In this document: positions 50,596-59,100 of the stretch, in pieces
Position numbering within the stretch: the stretch's first letter is position 1
Layout of the letters: every line of letters begins with the position of its first letter
Assembly (NCBI GenBank): GCA_903840415.1
Contig: CAIMFY010000009.1
Span: 33,952 to 97,951 of the forward strand
DNA from: an uncultured Opitutia bacterium
GTDB taxonomy: Bacteria > Verrucomicrobiota > Verrucomicrobiia > Opitutales > Opitutaceae
Length of the DNA: 64,000 nt
Direction of reading: 5' to 3'
Made by a program: the position numbers and the translations under genes
Notes under the pieces: model-generated
Database searches by the model: none
The model's input: only the letters and a program-made list of their open reading frames with translations
Told to the model about the DNA's origin: nothing

Positions 50596-52413
50596 CTATT
50601 TGGCGGCGCCTGCGACCACTGTGGCAGTGGTCGCCGTATCGTAGAAGATCCGCACCTCGGGTTCAGCGTCGCCGAGCAGGGTCCGGGCGCGCTGCAGCGC
50701 CTTCTTCGTGGCCAGATTTGGGTTTAGCTCGGCGGGGAAAACGTTCTCGACTCCCAGGTGGCGCAACAACCCGCTCTTGGTGAGAACCCTCAGCACGCCC
50801 CCGTGGACGCCGCTGATCAGCAGATGGCGATTGGTCTGGCGCATCCAATCCTGCAGCCCGCGGAGCGCGAACACCGTCGTGGCATCCAGATGCCGCGCGT
50901 TTTTCAAACGAAGGATCACGACCCGCAGATCCTCTTCTTCCACCTGATGCCGGACATGCTCCTGAAAGAGGTCCGCCGCGCCAAAGAAAAGTTCACCTTC
51001 CACGTGAATGATCGCGATCCGGGGGTGCACCCGGGCGGCGCCTTCGGTTAGTTGCGTGAGTTGGTCCGAGGCATTAAAGGTGTATTCGACTAGAGTCGGC
51101 GAAGAGGCCTTGCGCAATGCAAGCATGAGCGACAAGCCAACCCCGGTGTAGATCGCGACATCCAGCGGCAGCACCATGGCGGCGACAAAGGTGCCGCCGA
51201 GCACGACGGCGTCCGAGCCGGTGGACCGCGCAGCGATGCGCACTTGCTCCCAGTCGATGATATTCCAACCAATGCGAATCAACGCCGCTGCGAGGACTGC
51301 CACCGGGACGTCATTGACTAGCGGGGAGAGCAGCAGCCCGAAGACCAGCACGAAGAGGCTGCTGACCAGACCCGAAACTTGGGTGCGCGCTCCCGCCTGA
51401 AAGTTTGCAGCGCTCCGGGCGAACGACGCCGAACCCGGCATCGCGGCAAAGCAGGCTGCGCCGAGATTGCCGAGGCCCATGGCCACCAACTCGCGGTTGG
51501 TGTCGATGCGATCGCCCGACTTGATGCTGTAAGTCTTGGCGATCGACACCGCCTCCAGCATGCCGAGCAGCGCAATGGCCACCGCAGGGACCAACAGCGC
51601 CCGGACGGTCTCGATTTCGCGCAAGGTAATCGGCAATCCCTTGAAATCCGGCAGCCGCGCAAAGAGCGGGCCTCCGGCGCCCAGCGTCGCCACTCCAAAG
51701 CCCTGCAAACCGGCAAATTTGGCGGCCAGCGCGAACACCACGAGCCCGAGCAGCGCTTCGGGCCAGCGAGGGCGCAGCCACTTTACCACGCTGAAGAACA
51801 GAAACGCCGCAGCGGCAACGCCGACGGTCCAAAAATTGATTTCTCCGTGCCAAACCCGCCTCAGCGCATCGAAGGGCGCGGCCCAGAGGGAGGCTCCGTT
51901 GGTGCTGCCAACGCCGAGCAAGTGGTGAAGTTGACTCAACACCAGCAGGCACCCGATGGCGGACCCGTAGCCGATGACGACGGAACGCGAGATAAACTGG
52001 GTGACCTGGCCAAGGCGGAAAATTCCGGCTAGCAATTGCACCACACCGATCAACACGGCCAACAGGACCGTCATTTCAGCCGGCCCCAGCGCGGAGTCGC
52101 GGTGCGCGATGAACGTCGAGGCTAGCAGCAGACTGAGAGAGTTACTCGGTCCAAACACGATCTGCCGCGAGGAGAAGAAGAAGGCCGCGACAAATCCGCC
52201 GATCACGACACAACCGAGCACCATGGTCGGCGGGAGCCCGGCGATCAGCGCAAAGCCGATGGCCTGCGGAATCGATACCATCGCCACCGTGGCCGCCGCC
52301 AAAAAATCGATGCGCAGTTTCGAGCGTGAGTACGTGCGCAGGTCGTCAAGCAACGGCGGACGCAAGAGCTTCCAGTCAGGCTTAAGCGTATCAAGGAGCG
52401 GAACGACGGTCAT
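50596..52413 (-). CDS. SulP-family anion transporter with STAS domain
   Basis: A 605-residue protein. The N-terminal SulP membrane domain has about 12-14 helices (FLAAATVAMVSIPQAIGFALIAGLPP; MPGSASFARSAANFQAGART). A C-terminal STAS domain (about residues 450-570) contains VILRLKNARHLDATTVFALRGL. SulP proteins carry sulfate, bicarbonate or other anions. Between a maturase and a sulfatase/symporter pair, the likely substrate is sulfate. The direction cannot be read from sequence. Confidence 0.87.
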   Translation of the reverse strand: MTVVPLLDTLKPDWKLLRPPLLDDLRTYSRSKLRIDFLAAATVAMVSIPQAIGFALIAGLPPTMVLGCVVIGGFVAAFFFSSRQIVFGPSNSLSLLLASTFIAHRDSALGPAEMTVLLAVLIGVVQLLAGIFRLGQVTQFISRSVVIGYGSAIGCLLVLSQLHHLLGVGSTNGASLWAAPFDALRRVWHGEINFWTVGVAAAAFLFFSVVKWLRPRWPEALLGLVVFALAAKFAGLQGFGVATLGAGGPLFARLPDFKGLPITLREIETVRALLVPAVAIALLGMLEAVSIAKTYSIKSGDRIDTNRELVAMGLGNLGAACFAAMPGSASFARSAANFQAGARTQVSGLVSSLFVLVFGLLLSPLVNDVPVAVLAAALIRIGWNIIDWEQVRIAARSTGSDAVVLGGTFVAAMVLPLDVAIYTGVGLSLMLALRKASSPTLVEYTFNASDQLTQLTEGAARVHPRIAIIHVEGELFFGAADLFQEHVRHQVEEEDLRVVILRLKNARHLDATTVFALRGLQDWMRQTNRHLLISGVHGGVLRVLTKSGLLRHLGVENVFPAELNPNLATKKALQRARTLLGDAEPEVRIFYDTATTATVVAGAAK

Positions 52414-52444
52414 CGTCGAAACTTGGTCAGCGGCCGATTCATGG

Positions 52445-54103
52445 TCATTTGGCCGCAGTTGAAGCGGCCGGCGAATGCTGCGACCCCGCTACGCCCCACG
52501 GCGAAAAAGTGAGGGCGACGCTCAGCAATACGACGATCGCCGCGATCAGGACCACGTGATAGATTCTTCGCTCGGATGGGGTCATCGTCTGTAATTCAGA
52601 CTTCGGCTGCTCCTTATGGGAGACCGTGGCGTCGGCGCCGCCAAAATTACGTCGGCTGAAGGCGAACATCACTCCGGCGCAGACAACGGTGATGAGAAAC
52701 CCCACGTTGAGGGCGCTGCGGAGATACAGAGGTAGCTGCTCAACCAGCGCTGGCCGATCGAGCGCAATGAAAGCGATGAGCCCCAGGGTGGAGCCGATTG
52801 CAAGGGTTGCGACCGCGCCCTGATTGGTGGCGCGGCGAGTGAAAACTCCCGCCACCACACAGACGAACACCGGGGGCGCCAGTAGCGACCACACCTTGAC
52901 AAGGTAAGTGTAGAGGCCTCGGTAATGGGCGATGAGCGGGGCGCAGGCCACGCAAACGACGAGGACTGCCACCATGATCCCGCGACCGAGTTGCACGCGG
53001 CGGGCGTCTGACATGCGTGGTGCAATCTTGGCCGCAAAGTCGAACGTGAGCATCGCTGAGACCGCCGAGAGGCCGGAGGCCATCGAGCCAAGAATCGCGG
53101 CTAGCAGGCCCGCGAGCACGAGGCCGATGAACCCGGTTGGCACGTAGCTAGTCACCAATTGGGCATAAACGCGGTCCGGGGCGGTACCGGCGGGGAGCAG
53201 TTTGGCGGCGATGACACCTGGCGCAGCGATGATGAAGAGGGCGACAATCTTCAAAAAGGCCGCAAAGAGTGCTCCGAGCTTCGAGTGAAATATGCTCTTC
53301 GCGGCCAGCGCGCGTTGTACATAATCGTGGTCGGTGCAGTGGCCATGGACACCGAGAATCACGGCTCCGGTAATCATCGGCAGCCAGCCGAACGGGTGGG
53401 ACCAAGGCTGGATTACTGACCACATGCTGATGCCCTTTGCATCGTAGAGCGTGCCCAGAGCGGCGAGACCACCGGCCCGACTGACGGTGTAACAAAGGGT
53501 GAGCAATCCGCCGAAAACCAGCACCGTGGCCTGCATTAGGTCGAACCACAGCACGGAGCGCAGCCCTCCGAGGATCGTGCAGAGGCCAGCCCCAGCGGCG
53601 ATCAAGATGGCCGCGGCCAGAAACTGGGAGGGGGAATCCCAGCCGGATATATCCGTCAGCACCGTGGCGCCGGCATAGAGGGCCGCGGTCAAATTGGCTG
53701 CCAGGATCATTACGACGTTGATGCCGGCGACAAAGAGCCGGCTGCTCGGGCCATAGCGCCGCTCGAAGAATTCGGGCGCCGTGGCGAGCTTTAGTCCAAG
53801 GTAAACGTCGATAAAAAATACCGCCAGCAGCATGAAGCACATGGCGCCAACGAGTTGAAAAGCACCGGCAGCCAGGCCAATGGAAAACGCGAGTCCGGCC
53901 TGCCCCACGAATTGCTGGCTCGAGATGTTGGCGGCAAAGAGGGACGCTCCGACCAGCGGCCAAGAGGCTTCGCGGTCCGCGAGGAAAAGTTGCTGGGTCG
54001 TGAGGATTTTCTGGCGGCCAGCCCAGACCCCAAACGAGATGGTGAGCACGAAATATCCGATGACGATCCAAGCATCGAACGGGCTGATATGAAGGTGGCT
54101 CAT
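52445..54103 (-). CDS. Sodium:solute symporter (SSS family)
   Basis: A 552-residue transporter with about 14 helices: FDAWIVIGYFVLTISFGVWAGR, LFAANISSQQFVGQAGLAF, ERRYGPSSRLFVAG. This is the SGLT-like sugar/organic solute pattern. The start overlaps the sulfatase stop by 4 nt, so both come from one mRNA. It would import the substrate, perhaps a sulfated or desulfated sugar released from fucan-like polysaccharide, across the inner membrane. Confidence 0.88.
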   Translation of the reverse strand: MSHLHISPFDAWIVIGYFVLTISFGVWAGRQKILTTQQLFLADREASWPLVGASLFAANISSQQFVGQAGLAFSIGLAAGAFQLVGAMCFMLLAVFFIDVYLGLKLATAPEFFERRYGPSSRLFVAGINVVMILAANLTAALYAGATVLTDISGWDSPSQFLAAAILIAAGAGLCTILGGLRSVLWFDLMQATVLVFGGLLTLCYTVSRAGGLAALGTLYDAKGISMWSVIQPWSHPFGWLPMITGAVILGVHGHCTDHDYVQRALAAKSIFHSKLGALFAAFLKIVALFIIAAPGVIAAKLLPAGTAPDRVYAQLVTSYVPTGFIGLVLAGLLAAILGSMASGLSAVSAMLTFDFAAKIAPRMSDARRVQLGRGIMVAVLVVCVACAPLIAHYRGLYTYLVKVWSLLAPPVFVCVVAGVFTRRATNQGAVATLAIGSTLGLIAFIALDRPALVEQLPLYLRSALNVGFLITVVCAGVMFAFSRRNFGGADATVSHKEQPKSELQTMTPSERRIYHVVLIAAIVVLLSVALTFSPWGVAGSQHSPAASTAAK

Positions 54104-55524
54104 GCTTGCTGCGGCGCGGATTCCTCAAGGGCTGTACGCATCCACTGGTCGCGCACCGTTTCCTGCCAGTCCCGAAGCGTGCCGAGGAGACGATTGATGA
54201 TCGGGCGGCTGGCGGGATCGCTCGCGAGATCCTGCCGCTCGTCGGGATCGCTGCTGAGATCGAAGAGTTGGAGTCGTTCTTGGCCCGCAACAAGGTAGCG
54301 AATGAGTTTCCATCGTCCGTCGGTGGCCATGCGCTGGCAGTCCATATAGGCCGCACACAGTGTCTCGCGGCCCTGACCGGTGCCGGCCAACACCGGGACT
54401 AGGCTCTGGCTGTCGATCCCTTCGGGGACCGGCACCTTCGCTAAATCGCAGAGCGTGGCAAACAAATCAAAGGCATAGGCCAGTTCAGCACGGCGTTCCC
54501 CGGCGGGAACGCCCGGTCCCGCGATGATCAGCGGTACCCGCACGCTGTGTTCATAGAGGTTCTGTTTTCCGAGCAGGCCGTGGCTGCCGAGTGCGAGTCC
54601 GTGGTCGGAAACATAAACGACCAGCGTGTTCGCGGCTTGCCCGGTGTCCCGCAAAGCGTCGAAGACGCGCCCGAGGCAGGCATCATGGTGCGAGATCATC
54701 CCATAATAATCGGCGAGATGCTCGCGCACCACTTTCCCCGAAAGTGGTCGCGGCGCTAGCAATTCATCGCGGATTTCAAGTTCACCGTTGTCGAACGCGT
54801 GGGCTGGTTGAAAATTGCTCGGCAATGGAATCTTCGCGGGCTCGTAACTCGCGCGATACTCGGCGGGCGGCGTGCGCGGATCATGGGGTGAGGTAAAGGC
54901 AATGCAGGTGAAGAACGGCCTTTCGGGTAGGCGCGTTCGGATGAAAGTTTCCGCCGCTGCGCAAAAGATTTCGGATGAAAATCCCTCCCCGGTCCGGGTG
55001 GGAGCCCCGCGCCGAATCTCTTCCAGGTTACGCACCGGCACGGCGGTGTGCTCGCACATGCCCCCATGAAAAATTTCTTCACCGGCTTCGAACGAGCGCA
55101 GGAGCGCCGGCAGGTCATTGTGCCATTTGCCGGTGAAAAATGTTTGGTAGCCCGCGGCGCGAAAACGTTCCGGCAGCGTGCAAGCCGTCGCGGGGATCTG
55201 CACTTCATAGTGCGGACCGCGAAGCAGTGCCGGTGCGGCATCGGCTTGGAAAATGCCGCGACCGGTCAGCAGGCAGGCGCGGGACGGCGCGCAGACCGCC
55301 GGCATCAGGCTGCCCGCGATGTTGACTCGGGTAAACGCGGTGCCGCTGCGCACCAGACTGTCTAGCACCGGAGTAAGCACCGTAGAGTGCCCCAACGCCC
55401 GGATGGCATCCGCGCGATGGTCGTCGGCGATGACCAGCAGGATATTGGGATGCACGTTAGTTGGCTGCACGCGGTTGACATGCACTGCTGAGGTAGGGGC
55501 TGGCAATCCATTGCCGGATAGCAT
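54100..55524 (-). CDS. Type I (S1) formylglycine sulfatase, no visible signal peptide
   Basis: About 474 residues from ATG 55524 (MLSGNGLPAP). Metal-binding PNILLVIADDHRAD, the formylglycine site Cys78-A-P-S-R followed by ACLLTGR, the FFTGKWHNDLP loop, SPHDPRTPP and YVSDHGLALGSHGL are all present. The Cys-type site fits maturation by the anSME encoded nearby. No hydrophobic signal sequence precedes the domain at any of the plausible starts, so the enzyme appears cytoplasmic. It likely removes sulfate from small imported sugars. It is divergent from the LacI gene and in one operon with the symporter. Confidence 0.88.
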   Translation of the reverse strand: MLSGNGLPAPTSAVHVNRVQPTNVHPNILLVIADDHRADAIRALGHSTVLTPVLDSLVRSGTAFTRVNIAGSLMPAVCAPSRACLLTGRGIFQADAAPALLRGPHYEVQIPATACTLPERFRAAGYQTFFTGKWHNDLPALLRSFEAGEEIFHGGMCEHTAVPVRNLEEIRRGAPTRTGEGFSSEIFCAAAETFIRTRLPERPFFTCIAFTSPHDPRTPPAEYRASYEPAKIPLPSNFQPAHAFDNGELEIRDELLAPRPLSGKVVREHLADYYGMISHHDACLGRVFDALRDTGQAANTLVVYVSDHGLALGSHGLLGKQNLYEHSVRVPLIIAGPGVPAGERRAELAYAFDLFATLCDLAKVPVPEGIDSQSLVPVLAGTGQGRETLCAAYMDCQRMATDGRWKLIRYLVAGQERLQLFDLSSDPDERQDLASDPASRPIINRLLGTLRDWQETVRDQWMRTALEESAPQQA

Positions 55525-55576
55525 GCGCACAGGATTGACGATCGATTCGACGACGATCAAAGCAGAGTCTACTGAA

Positions 55577-55589
55577 TCGCTTAAGTGAA
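55577..55589 (+). promoter_or_regulatory. Candidate LacI operator, site 1
   Basis: TCGCTTAAGTGAA: its first 12 bases form a near palindrome with one mismatched pair. It lies between the divergent sulfatase and lacI-type genes and overlaps the regulator GTG at 55585. A similar 13-mer (TCGTTTAAGTAAA) precedes the TonB receptor gene at 56654. Confidence 0.45.
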
Positions 55590-56661
55590 CTGGCAACCCC
55601 GCACTACGCTCAAGCACATCGCCCAGCACACCGGCCTTAGCGTGGCCGCGGTCTCGATGGCGCTGCGCGATCACGTCTCGCTGCCCGCCGCAACCATTGC
55701 CCGGGTGAAACGGGCGGCAGCAAAGCTCCGTTACACGCCCGATCCCGCCGGCAGCGCCCTGGCAGCCCACCGGCAGCGCGTGCGCGTCCACCGGGATTTC
55801 TCCGTCATCGCCCTCGTTTCCAATTGGGCCCGGAGCGATGACTGGATGAGGCGGGAAAGCGCCCAACGTCTCATTGCCGGTGCGAGCGCCCGAGCGCGCA
55901 CCTATGGTTACGAACTGCAGCATCTGTGGGCTCGCGCAGAAGGAATGACAGCGGCACGCTTTAGTCGCGTCTTGGCGGCCCGCGGCATCCGCGGAATCAT
56001 TCTCGCCCCGATGGAGTTTCCCGACAGCCGTTTCGATCTAGATTGGGAGAATTTTTCCGTTGTCACGGTCGAGCGCCCAGCCCGCTATGCCCATTTCCAT
56101 CACATCGTGCCCAACTACTACGCGGACGTGCGGCTCGCTTGGGAACGCCTGCGTGAGCGTGGCTACGCCCGCATCGGCATGGTGATCGAAAGCGGCCTCG
56201 CCGAGCGTGTGGCCCACCAATGGGAGGCCGCCCATGCATTCGAGCAGTCCCGAGGTGACCGAGTCGCCCCTCCAGTCCCAACACTGGTTGTGAACGGTGC
56301 CACGGCGAAGTCCGTCATTCGCAGTTGGCTTGAAAAGCATCGGCCCGATGCGGTCATTAGCCGCTACAGCGACTTCCTCCCGATTGCCGCCACGTTGCGG
56401 CAAAGCGCGCCACGCAACTTCGGCTATGCCAGCCTCAATGTCGTGGACGATGCGCCAAGCGTCAGTGGAATTGTTCAACACCGTGACATCATGGGCGCGA
56501 CGGCGGTGGATGTCCTCCACAGCTTGCTCCACCGTAACCACCGCGGCCCGCATAAGATCGCACAAGGCACCCAAATTGACGGCACCTGGCATGAGGGTCG
56601 GACGACCGCCAAACGCGTCGTTCTCCGAGGAACGAAGGTGGGCCAGCGCTTAATCGTTTAA
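55585..56661 (+). CDS. LacI-family transcriptional regulator
   Basis: A 358-residue regulator (GTG start). The N-terminal LacI helix-turn-helix and hinge read TLKHIAQHTGLSVAAVSMAL, then RVKRAAAKLRYTPDPAGSAL. A periplasmic-binding-like effector domain follows, with RLIAGASARARTYGYELQHL, GIRGIILAPMEF and NFGYASLNVVDD. It is flanked by the divergent sulfatase operon and the downstream TonB/fucosidase genes, which it probably controls in response to a fucose-derived sugar. Candidate operators lie at both ends of the gene. Confidence 0.92.
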   Translation: MNWQPRTTLKHIAQHTGLSVAAVSMALRDHVSLPAATIARVKRAAAKLRYTPDPAGSALAAHRQRVRVHRDFSVIALVSNWARSDDWMRRESAQRLIAGASARARTYGYELQHLWARAEGMTAARFSRVLAARGIRGIILAPMEFPDSRFDLDWENFSVVTVERPARYAHFHHIVPNYYADVRLAWERLRERGYARIGMVIESGLAERVAHQWEAAHAFEQSRGDRVAPPVPTLVVNGATAKSVIRSWLEKHRPDAVISRYSDFLPIAATLRQSAPRNFGYASLNVVDDAPSVSGIVQHRDIMGATAVDVLHSLLHRNHRGPHKIAQGTQIDGTWHEGRTTAKRVVLRGTKVGQRLIV

Positions 56662-56666
56662 GTAAA
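56654..56666 (+). promoter_or_regulatory. Candidate LacI operator, site 2
   Basis: TCGTTTAAGTAAA matches site 1 at 11 of 13 positions. It overlaps the lacI stop codon (TAA at 56659-56661) and lies 84 bp before the TonB receptor start. It would let the regulator control the receptor and fucosidase genes. Confidence 0.4.
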
Positions 56667-56749
56667 ACTTCGTTTGCGCCAATCGAAAAGGGATTTCATC
56701 AGTCGTGGCATGCACTGGTGACGACCCCGCACGGTGCCCCCGTAGTTTC

Positions 56750-59095
56750 ATGAAAGCCCTACACCCTATGAAATCCCTATGCTCCTTGGTCCGCGTTAGT
56801 GCCCATCTTGCCGCGCTGGTCGCAACGGCGCTCGTCTCCTCGGCCCAGACCAATGCGGCAGCTACGGCCAAGCCGCCCGAAGATACCGTGATCAGGCTGG
56901 ATGCCTTCGACGTTACCGAAACCAGTACGAAGGGCTATATGGCGACGAACACGATTTCTGGCACCGCCATGAACATGCCGCTCAAGGAAGTGCCGATGAT
57001 CATCAACGTTATCACCTCCGAAATGCTGGCCGAGATTGTGCCCAGCAACCTCCAGGCTGTCTTCGCCATGAACTCTGGTGTAACGATGGCTAACCGCGAG
57101 GCTGCCTCGGGCAATCAAAGCACGTCGTGGTCGATCCGAGGGTTTCGTAACCGCAACCTCCTGGTGGATGGGGTCACCGGCGGGGACTTTGTTCCGGTTC
57201 AACTGATTGATCGGGTCGAGACGGTCAAGGGCCCGAACACCATGTATGGCCAGTCAGATCCTGGCGGCCTGATTAACATCATCACCAAGCGACCACAGGG
57301 CACTGACCGCTTTGATTTCACGATGCGCGCCGGTAGCTTCGGTCTGCTTGAAGGCGAATTCGACGGCAATGTCCGCACCGCCAATCGCCAGGTGGGACTT
57401 CGGCTAATTGGGGCGCATACCGAAACGGACGGCTACCATGTGGTGGATGGTAGGACCAAGGATTTCTATGGTCTATCGGCAAGCTACCAAATCACTCCCA
57501 GTACCACGCTGTTGCTGCAGGGCAGCGAGAGCAAGACGCGCCAGATTCCGACTCAGCGGTCGGCGTTCTCATTTCAGATTACCCCGACGGATATGAATCA
57601 CGATGGAGCCATCACCAATACGATCGTGAATGGCGTGAATGAGCTGACGGCACGTTACGAAAACCCGTGGTTGCCCAGAGCGTACACGTCCGCCACCGGG
57701 GAAAATCACATGGAGCAGGTCAGCGATTTTCTCCAAGTGGGCGTGCGCCATGCATTCAATTCGCACTTTAGCATGCAGTACGCCTACGTCCGCACTTATC
57801 AGCTCATTGACGATAATTTTCGCGAATTTAACACCTTCTCAGTCGGTGACAATGCGGCCGCGCCGACGGTAAATGCGGCTGACGTCAACCATACGGCCGA
57901 GCACTACCTGAACACAACCGATGCCCATACGCTCAATGGACTACTGACATTTTCCACTGGGCCTCTGCAGCACCGGATGCTGGTTGGCGGTCGCTTTACC
58001 TACGACCGGGCCCAAAACTGGGGATTTGGGCTGAGGGCGAAAAGTGGCGCGGCTGAGCTCGCGACGCTGAATACCATGATCGCATCGGGCCGGCGTATCA
58101 GGCTCTATCTCACCCAGGCGGACGTTCTCTCTGGTGTCCAATACTGGCTCGACAATGTGCCGACCACTGCAGAACTCCAAGCCTTGGGTACGCGCCTTAG
58201 CACCGTTGACTATTCGGAAACCCGGGTCGGCTCCCTCTACCTCAATGACAGCGTTTCGTTGTTAAACGATCACTTGAAGTTGCTGGGCGGCGTGCGGCAC
58301 ATCGGTGTCCGCAGCCAGTCCACGGACATCAAGGGGGCCAAGATTGGGATTCTGAACAACCAAAGCAAAACGACTGGCCAGTTTGGTGCGGTGTATGAAT
58401 TGACCTCCAAAGTCTCGGCGTTCGCCGATGTGGCAAATTCCTTTAGCCCCAACGGCACCAACGGGAACACTGGCGTATTTTTTCCAGCCGAAAGCTCACG
58501 GGCTTTGGAGGCGGGCTTCAAGTTCGACGACCTCCTGGGTGGACGGCTCGGCGGCTCGGCCTCGGTCTTTAAGATCAAGAAGGAGAACGTGGTGGCCTCT
58601 GACTTCAATCCGGTGACGTTCTTGAACGTCACTGAGCTGCAAAACGCCGAGAGCAAGGGGGCGGAGTTGGAGTTGTTCTTTAATCCGACTAAGAATTGGC
58701 AGACGGTGATCGGTTATACCCATCTCAATGCGAAGGTTTCCGCGAGCCAGACGACGGCCTTGGGCCTCGGCCTCGAAGGTGCCGCACCCAACAAGCTGAC
58801 CTTTTGGAATAGTTACGGATTCAGCGACGACACACTTCGTGGCCTAAAAATCGGTGGCGGCGTCATTGTGGCGCGCGGGCCGATTCATCAATTCGGCACC
58901 AGTTCCAGCCAGCTTGTGGTCGAAGACGGTTACACCGAGGTTAATCTCTTCGCTCGCTATAACACAAAGATCGCGGCCCGCTCGGTTTCGTTTGGCGTCA
59001 ACGCGAGCAATCTCACCAATGTGTTTTATTATGCCAGCCGGGCCGCGACAAACGACCCGAAGGTGATCAAGTTTTCGGTCACGCTTCACTACTGA
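56750..59095 (+). CDS. TonB-dependent receptor of the sulfatase/fucosidase locus
   Basis: About 781 residues from ATG 56750; ATG 56768 is an alternative. The signal peptide (LVRVSAHLAALVATALVSSAQ) is followed by a TonB-box-like region (VIRLDAFDVTET). The plug domain (about residues 55-175) contains KEVPMIINVITSEMLAEI, WSIRGFRNRNLLVDG, VETVKGPNTMYGQSDPGG and INIITKRP. The barrel ends in a terminal aromatic (KFSVTLHY). The plug motifs are of the FecA/siderophore-receptor style, but context (LacI, GH29) indicates a glycan oligosaccharide ligand. The fucosidase starts 5 nt after the stop. Confidence 0.88.
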   Translation: MKALHPMKSLCSLVRVSAHLAALVATALVSSAQTNAAATAKPPEDTVIRLDAFDVTETSTKGYMATNTISGTAMNMPLKEVPMIINVITSEMLAEIVPSNLQAVFAMNSGVTMANREAASGNQSTSWSIRGFRNRNLLVDGVTGGDFVPVQLIDRVETVKGPNTMYGQSDPGGLINIITKRPQGTDRFDFTMRAGSFGLLEGEFDGNVRTANRQVGLRLIGAHTETDGYHVVDGRTKDFYGLSASYQITPSTTLLLQGSESKTRQIPTQRSAFSFQITPTDMNHDGAITNTIVNGVNELTARYENPWLPRAYTSATGENHMEQVSDFLQVGVRHAFNSHFSMQYAYVRTYQLIDDNFREFNTFSVGDNAAAPTVNAADVNHTAEHYLNTTDAHTLNGLLTFSTGPLQHRMLVGGRFTYDRAQNWGFGLRAKSGAAELATLNTMIASGRRIRLYLTQADVLSGVQYWLDNVPTTAELQALGTRLSTVDYSETRVGSLYLNDSVSLLNDHLKLLGGVRHIGVRSQSTDIKGAKIGILNNQSKTTGQFGAVYELTSKVSAFADVANSFSPNGTNGNTGVFFPAESSRALEAGFKFDDLLGGRLGGSASVFKIKKENVVASDFNPVTFLNVTELQNAESKGAELELFFNPTKNWQTVIGYTHLNAKVSASQTTALGLGLEGAAPNKLTFWNSYGFSDDTLRGLKIGGGVIVARGPIHQFGTSSSQLVVEDGYTEVNLFARYNTKIAARSVSFGVNASNLTNVFYYASRAATNDPKVIKFSVTLHY

Positions 59096-59100
59096 CATTT

